A DNA stretch of 64,000 nucleotides from Shinisaurus crocodilurus (taxonomy: Eukaryota; Chordata; Lepidosauria; Squamata; Shinisauridae): contig CM037879.1 in the NCBI GenBank assembly GCA_021292165.1, forward strand, positions 155,775,278 through 155,839,277, written 5' to 3'. Under the pieces are notes generated by a model that saw only the letters and a program-made list of their open reading frames with translations, did not search any database and was not told where the DNA came from. Numbering within the stretch: position 1 is the first letter of the stretch; every line of letters starts with the position of its first letter. Shown here piece after piece: positions 22,217-32,611 of the stretch. The translations under genes were made by a program, and so were the position numbers.

Positions 22217-23366
22217 ACAGGCTTCCGTGAATGGCTTTTAGTGTCATGGGTAGTTTTGACCCATGCTGCTGTTCTAAGTGTGAAAGCATCCATAGATTGC
22301 TGTAACCATAGACCATTTTAACCATAGACACACATGTTTCATGAAGACAGCTGCTTTGACCATCTCAGTTGGAAAAAATGCCCCCACACTCTTTTTTGAT
22401 GAACAAATATACTCTCTTGATTGTCTGCACTGATACCCATCTGTTGAGATGGAAGGGTGCCCAAGCCTACACTGGCCAAACCTTTTGTTCTGGGCATTAG
22501 TATTGAGCAACAATAGGCTTTAGACGGGCAGCCAGCATGACACGATGTGAAATGTGTTCTGCATCCTGCCCGATGCCAATACAGGAATACCAGCAGCTGG
22601 GAAACAAATACACCATTCTGCTTAATCACAGTTTGGTACAGGCAGTGTTAGGGAGAGAGAGAGAGGGATGGAGGGAGGGAGGGAGGGAGGGAGAGAGAGA
22701 GAGAGAGAGAGAGAGATCCCTTTCATTACAAAGATACCTGAAATAGCAAGGAAAACCAGGCTAATATCACTGTGGGCGGTCAAGACAACAGCCTGTATGG
22801 CAAAGAATGAATGAGGAATTCATGAAAACGGCCAGGTTACTGCATATTGTGTAACAAGTAAGTGTTGGCCATGGACACTGTTTGTCCTTTAAGTACTAGC
22901 TAGATGAATACACAATGTGAATAAAGATTACGACTACTGGAGGCTGAGCACATGTTTTTCATTTTCCAAAACAGTGGGCAAAAGCCCAAAGGAGTGCAGC
23001 CTTACACTTCGACAGCTGAGTTTCTCAATGGAACACATGGTGGAATAAACCCCAGGGAGAGAGTAAAAAGTAGCCTTTCTTTATTCTCCTGCTGAAAACG
23101 TTGATCATTCAAGTGATCATGTTTTGTAGGGGAATGAATACCGCAGAGTAGCAGTTTGCATATGCAAAGCACGCAGGGGGTGTGAACTGAACAATTGGCT
23201 TATATGTATTGGACACAGTTCAATTGCTGGGGGTGGAGGGGATACTTAGTATGAATTGTCTCCATTTTGGAAATGTTTGGGATAAAGCAGAGGTAAACCA
23301 TTGTAAACATTGGTTAAAAATGTTAAAGTTAAAAAGGATGTTTGTACCACTCAGATAAATATATAG
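22217..23366. other. Unassigned sequence with GA-rich microsatellite
   Basis: 22650-22717 is a (GA)n/(GGGA)n tract. The rest is unassigned. Confidence 0.5.
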
Positions 23367-23871
23367 AGCTGTTAATTGGCTGTTAATCCACTGTATCTAC
23401 TGTTGGTTTTGTCACTGAATTGAGATCCAAGCACTACACAAGGAGCGTTTCCTTTCCTGCTTTTCTACTAGATAACTTCTAGGTGGCGCTGGGGTATAGC
23501 AGAATAGCACAAATACCCAAGTCAAAAGAGGGTATTCTTTCCGTTTGGCAATTAAATACCGCACTTTCCCTGCTCTAAAAAAAAAAAAACCTCACTGAAA
23601 GGGCTCTGTAGACACAGAAACAAAACTGCAGTGGCTCACGCTGGCTCAGCTTGTCTGAGTGTGGAAAGCTCAGCAGGGTCAGGCCTGGTTATTACTTGGA
23701 TGGGAGACCCCTCCTCTAGTTTCCTGCATTGAGCAGGGGGTTGAGCTCGATGGACTTGTAGGCCCCTTCCTACTCCATGATCTATGAATCTATGAATCTG
23801 AAGAACCCGTAAACACTGTGAGTAGGGAATGATGAGTACATGATCAATGCCTCATGTGGAAAAGCCCATAA
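23367..23871 (-). mobile_element. MITE family A (copy 2), split by a 5S SINE
   Basis: Shares 'gaattgagatccaagcact', 'gcgtttcctttcctgc', 'ctaggtggcgctggg', 'tatagcagaatagcacaaat' and the end 'catgtggaaaagccc' with copies 1 and 3. Collinearity breaks at 23629, where a 5S-derived SINE begins, and resumes at about 23799 ('gaacccgtaaacactgtgag'). Confidence 0.75.
23629..23798 (+). mobile_element. 5S rRNA-derived SINE with CR1-like tail (copy 4)
   Basis: Complete 5' end 'cagtggctcacgctggctc', 5S promoter blocks, and the CR1-like tail ending in two 'tctatgaa' units. It is inserted into MITE A. No convincing target duplication, which is common for CR1-mobilised elements. Confidence 0.88.
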
Positions 23872-24124
23872 GGGGATGTTTCTCACAACAAAATGGCATG
23901 CATTACCATTTCCAAATGAGACATGGATGCAGGAAGATCTGCAAAGCGAAGGTAGCATAGTTAACCCCATAGACACAATCCAGCGAAAGTTAAGCAGCTT
24001 TTAATTTAGCCTCTTTCATTTTGAAAGGCAGAGTTAAGCGCATACTTGACTTACTCTGCCCACTTGAAATGATTATTGGATAAGTAGGGCTGAACTCGAA
24101 GGTGGTGACATATCCAATCATATC

Positions 24125-24459
24125 GGGTTGTATCCAGTGTTAGTCTAACTTGAGTCCCATTCATTTCAATGGGTTTACTCTATTTTATTTATTTATTTAT
24201 TTATTATATTTATACCCCGCCTTTTTTCCTCCAAGGAACCCAAGGCGGCTTACACAGTCCTCCTCCTCCTCCTCTCCATTTTATCCTCACAACAACCCTG
24301 TGAGGTAGGTTAGGCTGAGAGTCCGTGACTGGCCCAAAGTCACCCAGTGAGTTTCATGGCCGAGCGGGGACTAGAGCCCAGATCTCCCGAGTCCCAGCCC
24401 AACACTCTCACCACTATGCCACACTGGCTCTCCAAGTAGGACTAACACTGGATACAACC
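24125..24459. mobile_element. MITE family C (copy 2), split by a Sauria SINE
   Basis: GGGTTGTATCCAGTGTTAGT at the left and ACTAACACTGGATACAACC at the right are inverted repeats, matching copy 1 at 15.4 kb. The centre 'catttcaatgggtttactct' breaks off at 24181 and resumes as 'aagtaggactaac' after the SINE. About 80 bp of MITE surround roughly 250 bp of SINE. Confidence 0.8.
24182..24434 (-). mobile_element. Sauria SINE
   Basis: Near full-length minus copy with A box and B box (GGGCTCTAGTCCCCGC) in the tRNA head, intact body, and (AATA)n tail at 24184-24207. Little diverged from the other copies, suggesting a fairly recent insertion. Confidence 0.92.
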
Positions 24460-25224
24460 TATAGAAATGAGGGGGGAAAGGAAACCAATCTAAACAACAA
24501 AGGGTATATATGGTGGTGGTGGTGGTGGTGCTGAACCCCCCCTCGCATGGCTAACACCCCAATGACGGGGTTCACGTGGCACGCTAAGCCACCTGGGCTT
24601 ATAGGCTGGCTGGAGCAGTCTCCTCTTTCCTGCTGCCCCCACCTGCCATTTTGGGCCATAGTGCTGGGCGGGGGATGAGCTGTGCTGTGCTTGCAAGTAG
24701 GAGGAGGCCAAGCACAGTGCAGCTTGAAAGCCTAACCGTGGCTTGTACGGTCTACTCGCAAGTCGGGGTGAGGGCTGTCAGATCTCTGATCCCCTCAGTG
24801 CTCCCGTGGTGCCCCCTGGGACACCTGGAGGAAGACTGAGGGGAGAAGAGGGGGGAGGAGCTGTCTCAGGACCCCCACTGTTGGGCACAGTGGGGGGCCC
24901 AGGCAAAAGGCTTCAAGTGTCGTCTCTGAACCCAGCCACAGTCTTGTCCCCCAGATTCCTTTTTCACGCAAGCAGGTTCCAACACTAGAAATGCAAGTGG
25001 ACGGGAGAAATGTGGCCCAGGGCCAAACGGACTAAAGAGTGGAAAGCTGCAGGAGATGGCACTTACTTATTTATTTTCTTTACGTATTTATACAATGCCC
25101 TTCTGAAAATCTTCATCACATTGTTGGCTGACAAAACAAATACTTGCTTCTCTGCTCCAGAGTTTAAGAGCAGAGTGCTGAGAGCACGTGGGTGAGGGGA
25201 GCTGAATATTCACCTGTTTTAGCA
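24460..25224. other. Unassigned GC-richer sequence with (GGT)n
   Basis: (GGT)n at 24511-24530. The following 650 bp are GC-rich for this window. ORFs on both strands overlap without a recognisable product; the histidine-rich ones are microsatellite translations. Confidence 0.45.
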
Positions 25225-25830
25225 CATTGTTTATTTACCGTATTTTGTTACATTTTTATACCGTCCAATAGCTGAAGCTTTCTGGACAAAGCAATACTTA
25301 AAAACATAACATACAATAACATAGTAAAACATAATATAAAAACCCTGATGTTTAAAACAGAATAAAACCAAAGTTAAACAAAACAAAACAACCCAGAGCA
25401 AAAGCCAGCAGCAGTGCAAAGATCTAAAAATGCACTCATGCAATTTTTAAAACGGAAGGACTAAAAAGCCTGGGAAAATATTGTGCTGTTAGTTCACTAC
25501 GTACATTTCTTTTTCCTGAAGTCACATGGGAAGTATATGTCAAATAGGACTGCTAGCCATATCCAGCCCACCTGCACCAAAAGGACCACAACATAGGTGC
25601 CAGGTGGGCTTCTCCGTGGATGGCATTCCACAACAGGGGTGCCACCACTGAAAAGGCCCTCTCCTTAGTAGCCACCTGCCTCACCTCATACGACGGAGGC
25701 ACCTGGAGGAGGGCCTCTGAAGATGATCTTAGGGTCTGGGCAGGTATATATGGGAGGAGACAATCTGTGTGTTACAGAACAGACCATCTGGAATCTAGTA
25801 GTAAGCTAGTCTTACCATATTAATTCATTC
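25225..25830 (-). pseudogene. L2-type LINE ORF2 3' portion
   Basis: In minus orientation, the right part encodes the ORF2 C-terminal block (antisense of 'ggggtgccaccactgaaaag', protein 'KERAFSVVAPLLWNA'). The left end is the 3' tail: 'taccgtccaatagctgaagc' and 'tttctggacaaagc', the antisense of the 'gagagcttcagctattgg' tail at 0.75 kb. Truncated and frameshifted. Confidence 0.65.
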
Positions 25831-26587
25831 CTAAGACCATATTGCCAGCAATGATTATTTTTCTACAACAGGGAACAACGTTGGGAGGTCTGGGGGCCAT
25901 TTTCACTGCCCTAGATCTCCCCCGCAGGCCGCAGTCCACCAGGCAACCCCCCCCCCATTATTATTATTTTAATGTCTGGAGCACTATGGAGCACCAAAAA
26001 AGTCAAATCTAGCTCATTTGCCAGCTAAATTTGACCCTGTTAGAACTCTGTAGCAGCTACAGACCCCTAGAAGGGTCAAATGCTCCAGGCACCAATAGAT
26101 GTATTGGCATCTATATCTGTATATATACTGTATCTATATGGTTTAAGCCAAACATTCTGCATTTAAAACAAGTTTAGAACCCTTGAACTCAATGGGATGG
26201 TATAGACTGAAATCTAAGTACCAATCAGGCAGATCTCTCTTTGAAACATTGAGATGGAAATAATTTAATTCTGTCCTAATGATTTACACATTGGTGAAAG
26301 TGGACAGGGACCAAATAACACAGAGTTTTGGGGTGAGTGGGGTGAATCTCCATGTACGTTGCTGATCTATGCGGTCTGGTGTAATGTTATGGAAGTGCTG
26401 ACAAAAATTGTAATCCACTTTCATCATGGGACTTGGGGTGGTCTGAATTCTTTGGTAACTCATAAGTAAGTGTAGGAAATTGCAGGTTTGATTTTCATTC
26501 TGGCAACAGAGGGATAAAAAAAAATATCTAGTATGAAATTATGACTTTGCTGAAACTGATGAGTACCTTACATTTGTTTCCTAGTGC
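25831..26587. other. Unassigned sequence
   Basis: A C-run at 25949-25957; otherwise nothing recognisable. Confidence 0.4.
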
Positions 26588-26595
26588 TTCTAGGG

Positions 26596-26712
26596 CAGTG
26601 TTCTCCAACCTTGGGTCCCCAGATGTTTTTGGCCTACAACTCCCAGCATGGCTGGGGCATGCTGGGAGTTGTAGGCCAAAAACATCTGGGGACCCAAGGT
26701 TGGAGAACACTG
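26596..26712. mobile_element. Palindromic hAT MITE with 8-bp target duplication (copy 3)
   Basis: A 117-bp, almost perfect inverted repeat. CAGTGTTCTCCAACCTTGG at the left and CCAAGGTTGGAGAACACTG at the right, arms of about 55 bp, tiny loop around 26650-26658. It is flanked by TTCTAGGG at 26588-26595 and again at 26713-26720. An 8-bp duplication is the hallmark of hAT transposases. It is non-coding and must have been moved in trans. Confidence 0.93.
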
Positions 26713-26720
26713 TTCTAGGG

Positions 26721-28239
26721 TGATTGATTTAAATCAGTTTTCCCGTTTCCAAATTAATTGATTTCCTGAATAAGCCTGCCTATTAATTGGTTGCTATAAC
26801 AATTTAAAAGAAAAAGGTATTTAGCTAAAGTCTCTCTACTACCAGGAGCATAATCCAAAATATTTTGTCATGCAGGGCAGGGCTTGTAACTTTTCCAAAC
26901 CAGAATTGATATCTGCTTAGAGACAGTGAAGCAATTTTGATATTATGGGTTTTTGTTTGGTTCTCTCTTTATACATATAAGGAATTAAAGCAAGATCACT
27001 TACTTGAAGAGTTATTTGCCCAGAACCTTCCAGAAGCATGGGCTGGTCATTAGTGAGCAATACAGTGTTTCTCCATGAGATGGAAATTCAACATTTATGG
27101 TGTTTGGATGACAGAGTCTAAATATTTATAATTTAATCATCAGTATAATATATGGTTAGTTGTTATATAAATAATGCTTGACCTCAAAAGGCAGATATTT
27201 TTTTGCCTCTGGTTCAGCCTTTTAACATAGAAAAACAGACTTTAACACGATGACCTCCATAGGGTCTTATGTATTCAGTCTTAAGAGGTTTTGAGTGTAG
27301 ACTTGAATATGTTTGTATTAAATTAAGATTTCATTTTAAACCATCTTATTATAAAGGAACCGATTTTAAAAGATCTGAATAAAAATGCATTTTTAAAAAT
27401 TGTAATCTTTGTATACTTGCTAAGCACTTTCCACAGAATCAGATATTGAATTCAGTGGGGATTACTTATGAGCAAACATGCATAGTATTGAATAGTTGTC
27501 TTCATATTGTGTTAACATGCCTTAATTTTTTCACCCTTTTCATCACAGTGGAAGGAAGCCCATAGCAGACCTGTGAGCACTGCTAACCATTTCTTATCAA
27601 GATGGAATTATTGGATAGTAATAATAATTATTAGAAAAGTTCAGTGTGAGAATTCTGAAACCAGCGCGATTGCTGACATACTCAACCGAGAGCCAAAATA
27701 AAGTGTGTTAGTAATTTTGAAAAGTAGCTGACAGTGTCCATGTTAAAGAACAAATGCTCTTTGAAACATTGTGCCTGTGTGTGCATTGATGATACTCTAC
27801 CTCACACAGGAGCGTCATTGTATATTCATTCATTAGGGGTAATTATTTTAAATTTTTGTCCCTATTGACCCATAGGCAGATGGTTAGCATGAATGCCATG
27901 TTTATCTGGACACTAGATCTGGCTGGGCAGCTCTCTGATGAGTTTGATCACTAAAACTGGCAGCTGCAATACATACAAGCTTGCTCTCCCCCCCCCCCCT
28001 TGCTTCCTCAAGGGACTACAGATTGGATGCACCAAATGTGAACTTCTGCAAAATATGGGTCATATTCATGTTCCCAGAAATGTTACCAGGCCTATAGCTG
28101 GGGGTGGGGATGGTGAGCTGGGGGGCAGCCCCCCTAAATTCTCTCTGCCCCCGCTAAGTTTTGGGGTTCTTAACAAACAAATAGGTACCTAAATTTATTA
28201 TGGAACTTTTAGAAAACAAACAGGAAAGCCTTTGTTTTT
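26721..28239. other. AT-rich unassigned sequence
   Basis: One of the longest stretches without a repeat I can name. 'gattgatttaaatcag' at 26724 and 'attttaaa' runs near 27320-27400 hint at an old AT-rich repeat. A C-run lies at 27981-27990. No exon-like ORF. Confidence 0.45.
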
Positions 28240-28880
28240 CTTTTTAAAGGTACAGACGCTATTCCTGCTGGCGGGGGCCGGGGCTGCAGTGGAACCTGCC
28301 CACGGATTCCTAATGGTCCATGCAATTGAGGCTATACCTGAGATGAAGGAATATTTTTACTTCTGTCAACAGCTGTACATGTTTGTTTTTTTTAAAGAAG
28401 AGGCGGGTGGTTCAGATTTATAAAGGCGGTCCTTTAAAACGCCTGTTGGTTCAATGATGAACTGGACACTTGGATTCAGTGACGGACGGTCATCCATTCA
28501 GGTGAAGGATTCATTCTTTCCACACTCAAATGAATCAGTGCATCTTCCCCTTGTGAAACATGTTGGCATCTAAAAACTGAAGCCATTGGATTGCTCAATC
28601 AGATCGGCAGTCTTTCTTTTTTCCCTTCTTACTGAAATTATGCTAAAAGTACTGGGATATCTTAAACCTGTATCATCAATGTTGCAGCAGAAGAATCTGG
28701 ATATTCGGGCAGCATGGAAACGTATTGACTGTGTTGGCAGGCAGTTGCAAGCCAAGAAATGCAAGATGATACTGTTTTCAACAGTATTTTGGAAGCAGCC
28801 AAGAAAGCATGTGAATCTGCTGACCATGGAGTCCCATCAAAATGTCTTCATAAACTCCCTTGGACTTCAGGAAAGCTGAT
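28240..28880 (+). pseudogene. hAT-transposase / ZMYM1-like relic
   Basis: Two fragments in different frames. At about 28250-28420: 'AAVEPAHGFLMVHAIEAIPE' and 'MKEYFYFCQQLYMF', like the region around 'H.LNLVL...AIPEIRDFF...LY.FF' in hAT transposases and host ZMYM-type proteins. At 28586-28879: 'EIMLKVLGYLKPVSSMLQQK' and 'NLDIRAAWKRIDCVGRQLQ', like the later L..LS..LQ...LDI.AA...I helix block. A stop precedes the second part and the upstream catalytic region is absent. It is more likely a decayed autonomous element than a host exon, but both are possible. Confidence 0.45.
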
Positions 28881-28899
28881 TTTAATTAATTAATTTATT

Positions 28900-29297
28900 T
28901 ACCGTATTTTTTGCTCCATAAGACGCACCTTACCGTATGGTACCAAAAAAATTTTTTTTTTAATCAGCTGTTCCACGGGGAATCAGCTGAGAGGTGGGGA
29001 TTCCCCGCCCTGCCCAGGAGTCCTCTGCTCTTCCGGACCAGCAGAGGAAAGTAAAAAAAAATATATATATTATTTTTTTAAAAAATCAGCTGTTCCACGG
29101 GGAATCAGCTGAGAGGCAGGGGCTTCCCCCGCCCTGCCCAGGAGTCCTCCGCTCTTCCGGACCAGCAGAGGAAAGTAAAAAAATAAATAAATAAATTTAA
29201 TTTTTTTTTTACTATATTCGCTCCATAGGACGCACAGACATTTCCACCTAGTTTTTTTGGGGGGGGAAGTGCGTCTTATGGAGCGAAAAATACGGTA
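28900..29297. mobile_element. Composite MITE, 29-bp terminal inverted repeats
   Basis: The left end TACCGTATTTTTTGCTCC(ataagacgcac) and the right end GTGCGTCTTATGGAGCGAAA(aatacggta) are inverted repeats of about 29 bp with one mismatch. A third, internal terminus-like block 'ttcgctccataggacgcac' lies at 29218-29236. The interior holds a segment of about 95 bp twice in direct orientation (28963-29058 and 29084-29178). Non-coding. Superfamily not assigned. Confidence 0.8.
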
Positions 29298-29530
29298 TTA
29301 TACAGTATTTATACCCCACCTTTTTTCCTGCAAGGAACTCAAGGCGGCTTCCGTAATCCTCCTCCTCCTCTCCATTTTATCCTCACAACAACCCTGTGAG
29401 GTGAGTTAGGCTGAGAGTCAGTGACTGGCCCAAAGTCACCCAGTGAGTTTCATGGCCGAGCAGGGACTAGAACCCGGATCTCCCAAGTCCTAGTCCAACA
29501 CTCTCACCACTACGCCACACTGGCGCCACA
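29298..29530 (-). mobile_element. Sauria SINE
   Basis: Minus-strand copy directly abutting the composite MITE. Head with B box (CGGGTTCTAGTCCC), full body, and a shortened AT tail ('ggggtataaatac'). Confidence 0.88.
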
Positions 29531-29604
29531 CTGAGTTAATAAACTCAGAGCACTCGTAGGATTCCATGGCAGGAAAACCCAACAGAAAGAGGAGTTCAAG
29601 AGGT

Positions 29605-30192
29605 GGGGGCAGGGATGCGTATCAGATTTGCAGATGACACAAAATTGGGAGGGATAGCTAAGACCTGAGAAGACAGAAAGAAAACTCAAAATGATCTTGA
29701 GAGGTTAGAAGACTGGGCAGAAAATAACAGAACGAAATTTAACAGCAACAGGTGCAAACTTCTTCAGTCAGGAAAATGAAATCAAATGTGCAGGTGTAAG
29801 ATACCTGGCTTGGCAATAGTACGTGTAAAAAGGATCTTGGAGTTGTAGTCGCTTATAAGCTGAATATGAGTCGGCAGTGTGGTATGGCTGCAAAAAAGGC
29901 AAAGGCAATTTTAGGTTGCATCAACAGAAGTATAGTTTCAAAATCACCGGAAGTGATAGTTCCACTCTACTCTGCACTGGTCAGACCTCACCTCAAATAC
30001 GGTGTCCAGTCCTGGACACCACACTTTAAGAAGGATTCAGATGAATTGGAAGGAGTTCAGAGAAGGGGAATAAAGATGATCAGGGGACTAAAAACTAAGT
30101 CCTATGAGGAAAGAGTGAAGGAATCTAGATTTAAGGAAATGCCTGTAAAGTGTTTGCTGCATGGCCTTATGAACATCCTGGGTGAAAAGAGA
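29605..30192 (+). pseudogene. CR1 LINE ORF2 fragment (reverse transcriptase)
   Basis: Encoded the CR1 reverse transcriptase. The catalytic motif FADDTKLG reads at 29627-29650. A 112-codon open stretch from 29866 gives 'AILGCINRSIVSKSPEVIVP', 'LYSALVRPHLKYGVQSWTPH' and 'LEGVQRRGIKMIRGLKTKSY', the standard thumb/C-terminal region of CR1 ORF2. Several frameshifts lie before it. It ends where a palindromic MITE begins at about 30193, so the 3' UTR is missing. Confidence 0.85.
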
Positions 30193-30545
30193 CATTCCTT
30201 TTAAATGTGTCTAGCACAGTGTTCTCCAACCTTGGGTCCCCAGATGTTTTTGGCCTACAACTCCCAGCATGCCCCAGCCAGCATAGCTGGGAGCATGCTG
30301 GGAGTTGTAGGCCAAAACTCCCAGTTGTAGGCCAAAACAACCCAAGGTTGGAGAACACTGGTCTAGCAGCTCTTGTCTTCTTTTCATTTTTGCCCAAGAG
30401 TAGGTGCAGGTGCCCTGATCCAGAATGTAAAAGCCTCCCTACCCCCATGCTAGGGTCCTGATCCAGATCAGGGCCCCTGCACCTACCCTAGAGTAAAAAT
30501 GGGGGGGAGGAGCCATAGCTGCTAGACACACCTTTAAATGAATAT
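30193..30545. mobile_element. Larger palindromic MITE, interrupted by a hAT MITE
   Basis: Outer inverted arms: 'ccttttaaatgtgtctagca' with 'gctcttgtc' continuing after the inner element, against 'gctgctagacacacctttaa' at the right. Deeper, 'gtaggtgcaggtgccctgat' pairs with 'gatcagggcccctgcaccta'. The inner hAT MITE occupies 30217-30360. A related palindrome may lie at 46905-47212. Confidence 0.65.
30217..30360. mobile_element. Palindromic hAT MITE with 8-bp target duplication (copy 4)
   Basis: CAGTGTTCTCCAACCTTGG to CCAAGGTTGGAGAACACTG, flanked by exact GTCTAGCA octamers at 30209-30216 and 30361-30368. It is longer than copy 3 because of a partial internal duplication ('agttgtaggccaaaac' twice, 30303-30337). 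Inserted into the arm of the palindromic MITE around it. Confidence 0.93.
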
Positions 30546-31261
30546 CCGTTTTGGCTCTCAGTCTACTGCTGATTGATATCCCAGCACTTCAGAGATCTGA
30601 ACACATGCTAACCTTTGTGAAGGAGAGAGGTTACGTCTGTTTATTTTCCTCCAAGTTTGCCCAGCATTAAAATCCAAGCTGAAACACCCTCAAGTGAGCA
30701 GTTTACACCTTTCCAGGAAGTTGCGAGAATCTGGCTTTGATGGCTCTGCAAGGGCAGGGAATATCATCACTGTTCTGAATTATAGCTGCAAAGAGTTCCA
30801 CTCCAAACGCCCTTGTAGAGCTGCGGGCATGCAGGTGAGAAATAGCCAGAAGCCAGTGCCAGCCAGCCCCAAACAGTACGCTGCTAAATGGCACACCTGT
30901 CCTGAACAGGCTGGGGCCAATGCTTTAAAACGTCTTGCTGCACCACTGAGCACCAGCTTCTGCCTTCATCTCTCCCTCTAAATTCCACCACCGGATGCGG
31001 CCTTGTTGCCTGGCAGGGCCATCCTTGCTGTTGTTCACAGAGATAACCAAGTGTAAGGAGTACAGTAGTCTCCTCGGGGCTATTGAGTTAAAGATAAAGA
31101 TGGGGAGAAGGTGACTGGGTGAGCCCTCCCAGGCCAACAACAAGCATGACTCACTACCAGTTCAGGAGGATGGGAATGGCAGGGGTGCCACCGACCCTCT
31201 GCCCCCCAGCATCTGCCACTTGAGGCAGCCACCTCATTCTGTCTAATGGCAGAGCACATAG
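30546..31261. other. Unassigned sequence
   Basis: No recognisable repeat or exon. Overlapping ORFs at 30694-30981 (both strands) have no family resemblance. Confidence 0.4.
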
Positions 31262-31720
31262 TGGTATTTATTTATTAAATTTATATACCGCCCCCAGAGC
31301 GCTTTACAATCATCAAAGCCCCAAACAACAATAAAATAACAACCAATACCATAACACAATAAAAACGTTAAAAATATTAAAGAGCCAGCAATATAGCTAA
31401 TAATCAGAGCAACAGATTAAAATTAAATGCCAACTGGAAGAGGAAGGTCTTGGCCTGGTGTCTAATTGTATACAGTGAGGACATCAGGTGGATTTCCCTG
31501 GGAAGGGCATTCCACAGATGGTGGGTGGGGCACTACAGAGTGCCCCACCCTGGGCACTCTTTCCCTGGTAGCTACCCGTCACACCATTTTGGTGGCAGCA
31601 CCCAGAGAAGAGCCTCTGAAGATGACCTTAACAGTTGGGCAGGACCATACGGGAGAAGGCACTCCACCTTCAGGTGGAACGGTCCTAAGCTGTAGAGTGG
31701 TTCTGATGGCAGGCAGAATG
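31262..31720 (-). pseudogene. L2-type LINE ORF2 3' portion
   Basis: The left end is the minus-oriented tail ('tatttatttattaaattt', 'atataccgcccccagagcgc'). Moving right it reads, on the minus strand, the ORF2 end 'LWNALPREIHLMSSLYTIRH' and then the block before it. A short inverted duplication ('gtgggtggggcactac' and 'gagtgccccaccc') interrupts the frame at 31519-31550. Confidence 0.65.
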
Positions 31721-32611
31721 CCTAATGGGTGTGGAAGCTTGGATGCGGAACAGGGAAATGCACGGAGTGGTGACAGAGAATCATTTGGCAAGTTTCACTA
31801 GACATAATGGAGGACTGAATGAAGTCGACGGAAGGACGCTGTGTACTGTGGCAGCGCTATGACATACATAACCAGATCCTACCCATAATGGATTCTATCC
31901 ATAACCGGATTCTACAGAGCCAAACCCAACATAAAGTAATGGACATTTAAAACCAGAGTCAGTCAATTGTATATCAACACCAATAGTTATCCCATTATAA
32001 GATAAGGGCTTATGAATGCTCAAGCTTTCCCCCAAATTCTACCTTTCTCACACCTTGTTGCGGGATTTATTTATTTTTTAGCAGCCTTTTAGTGTCCCTA
32101 ACATATACTTGCTTATTGATCCATTTCTTAAGTGCCCAGACTTTGCTTGCTGTGCACTTTAGGAAGCTGGCAGAGAGCAGGGGCTGAAGAGAAACTACAA
32201 CAGTTCCTACACTGCAAATAGCTTTAATTAACTTGCCTCGACCCTTGCCAGAGATGTGAAAATATTCATGGAACCCTTCCTTTGAGATTAATCCCTGCCG
32301 GTGTCATGGGAATAGTGCTATTTGTACCGCACACTTTGGTGAGCTGACAAGCAGTTATTTCTAAGTCAAGTTGTATACAAGTGACCTCATTTCCTGATCT
32401 GGTTGCTCAGAGAACTCACATGCCAGAAAAATCAGTCATCACTTTTCTTCACTTGACAAGCTTCTCTCCCAACTCTTATTCAGCAACAGCTGTTAAAGTT
32501 CATCTTTCTGTCAGATGAACTGCCCCCAAATGGTGTACATTTTCCTCTTCCCAAGAAATACATCTTATATAGCCATTGCAGGGCAGGAGTTGCTTCCACA
32601 CGGTTGACAGA
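31721..32611. other. Unassigned sequence
   Basis: Nothing recognised. 'tacccataatgg' and 'tatccataacc' near 31880-31905 form a weak local repeat. Confidence 0.4.

Noticed and set aside
24459..24711. Histidine-rich minus-strand ORFs
   Set aside because: The histidines come from the (GGT)n microsatellite read on the other strand.
26596..26712. MicroRNA gene
   Set aside because: The hairpin is a full-length hAT MITE with target duplications; nothing in the sequence alone shows it is processed.
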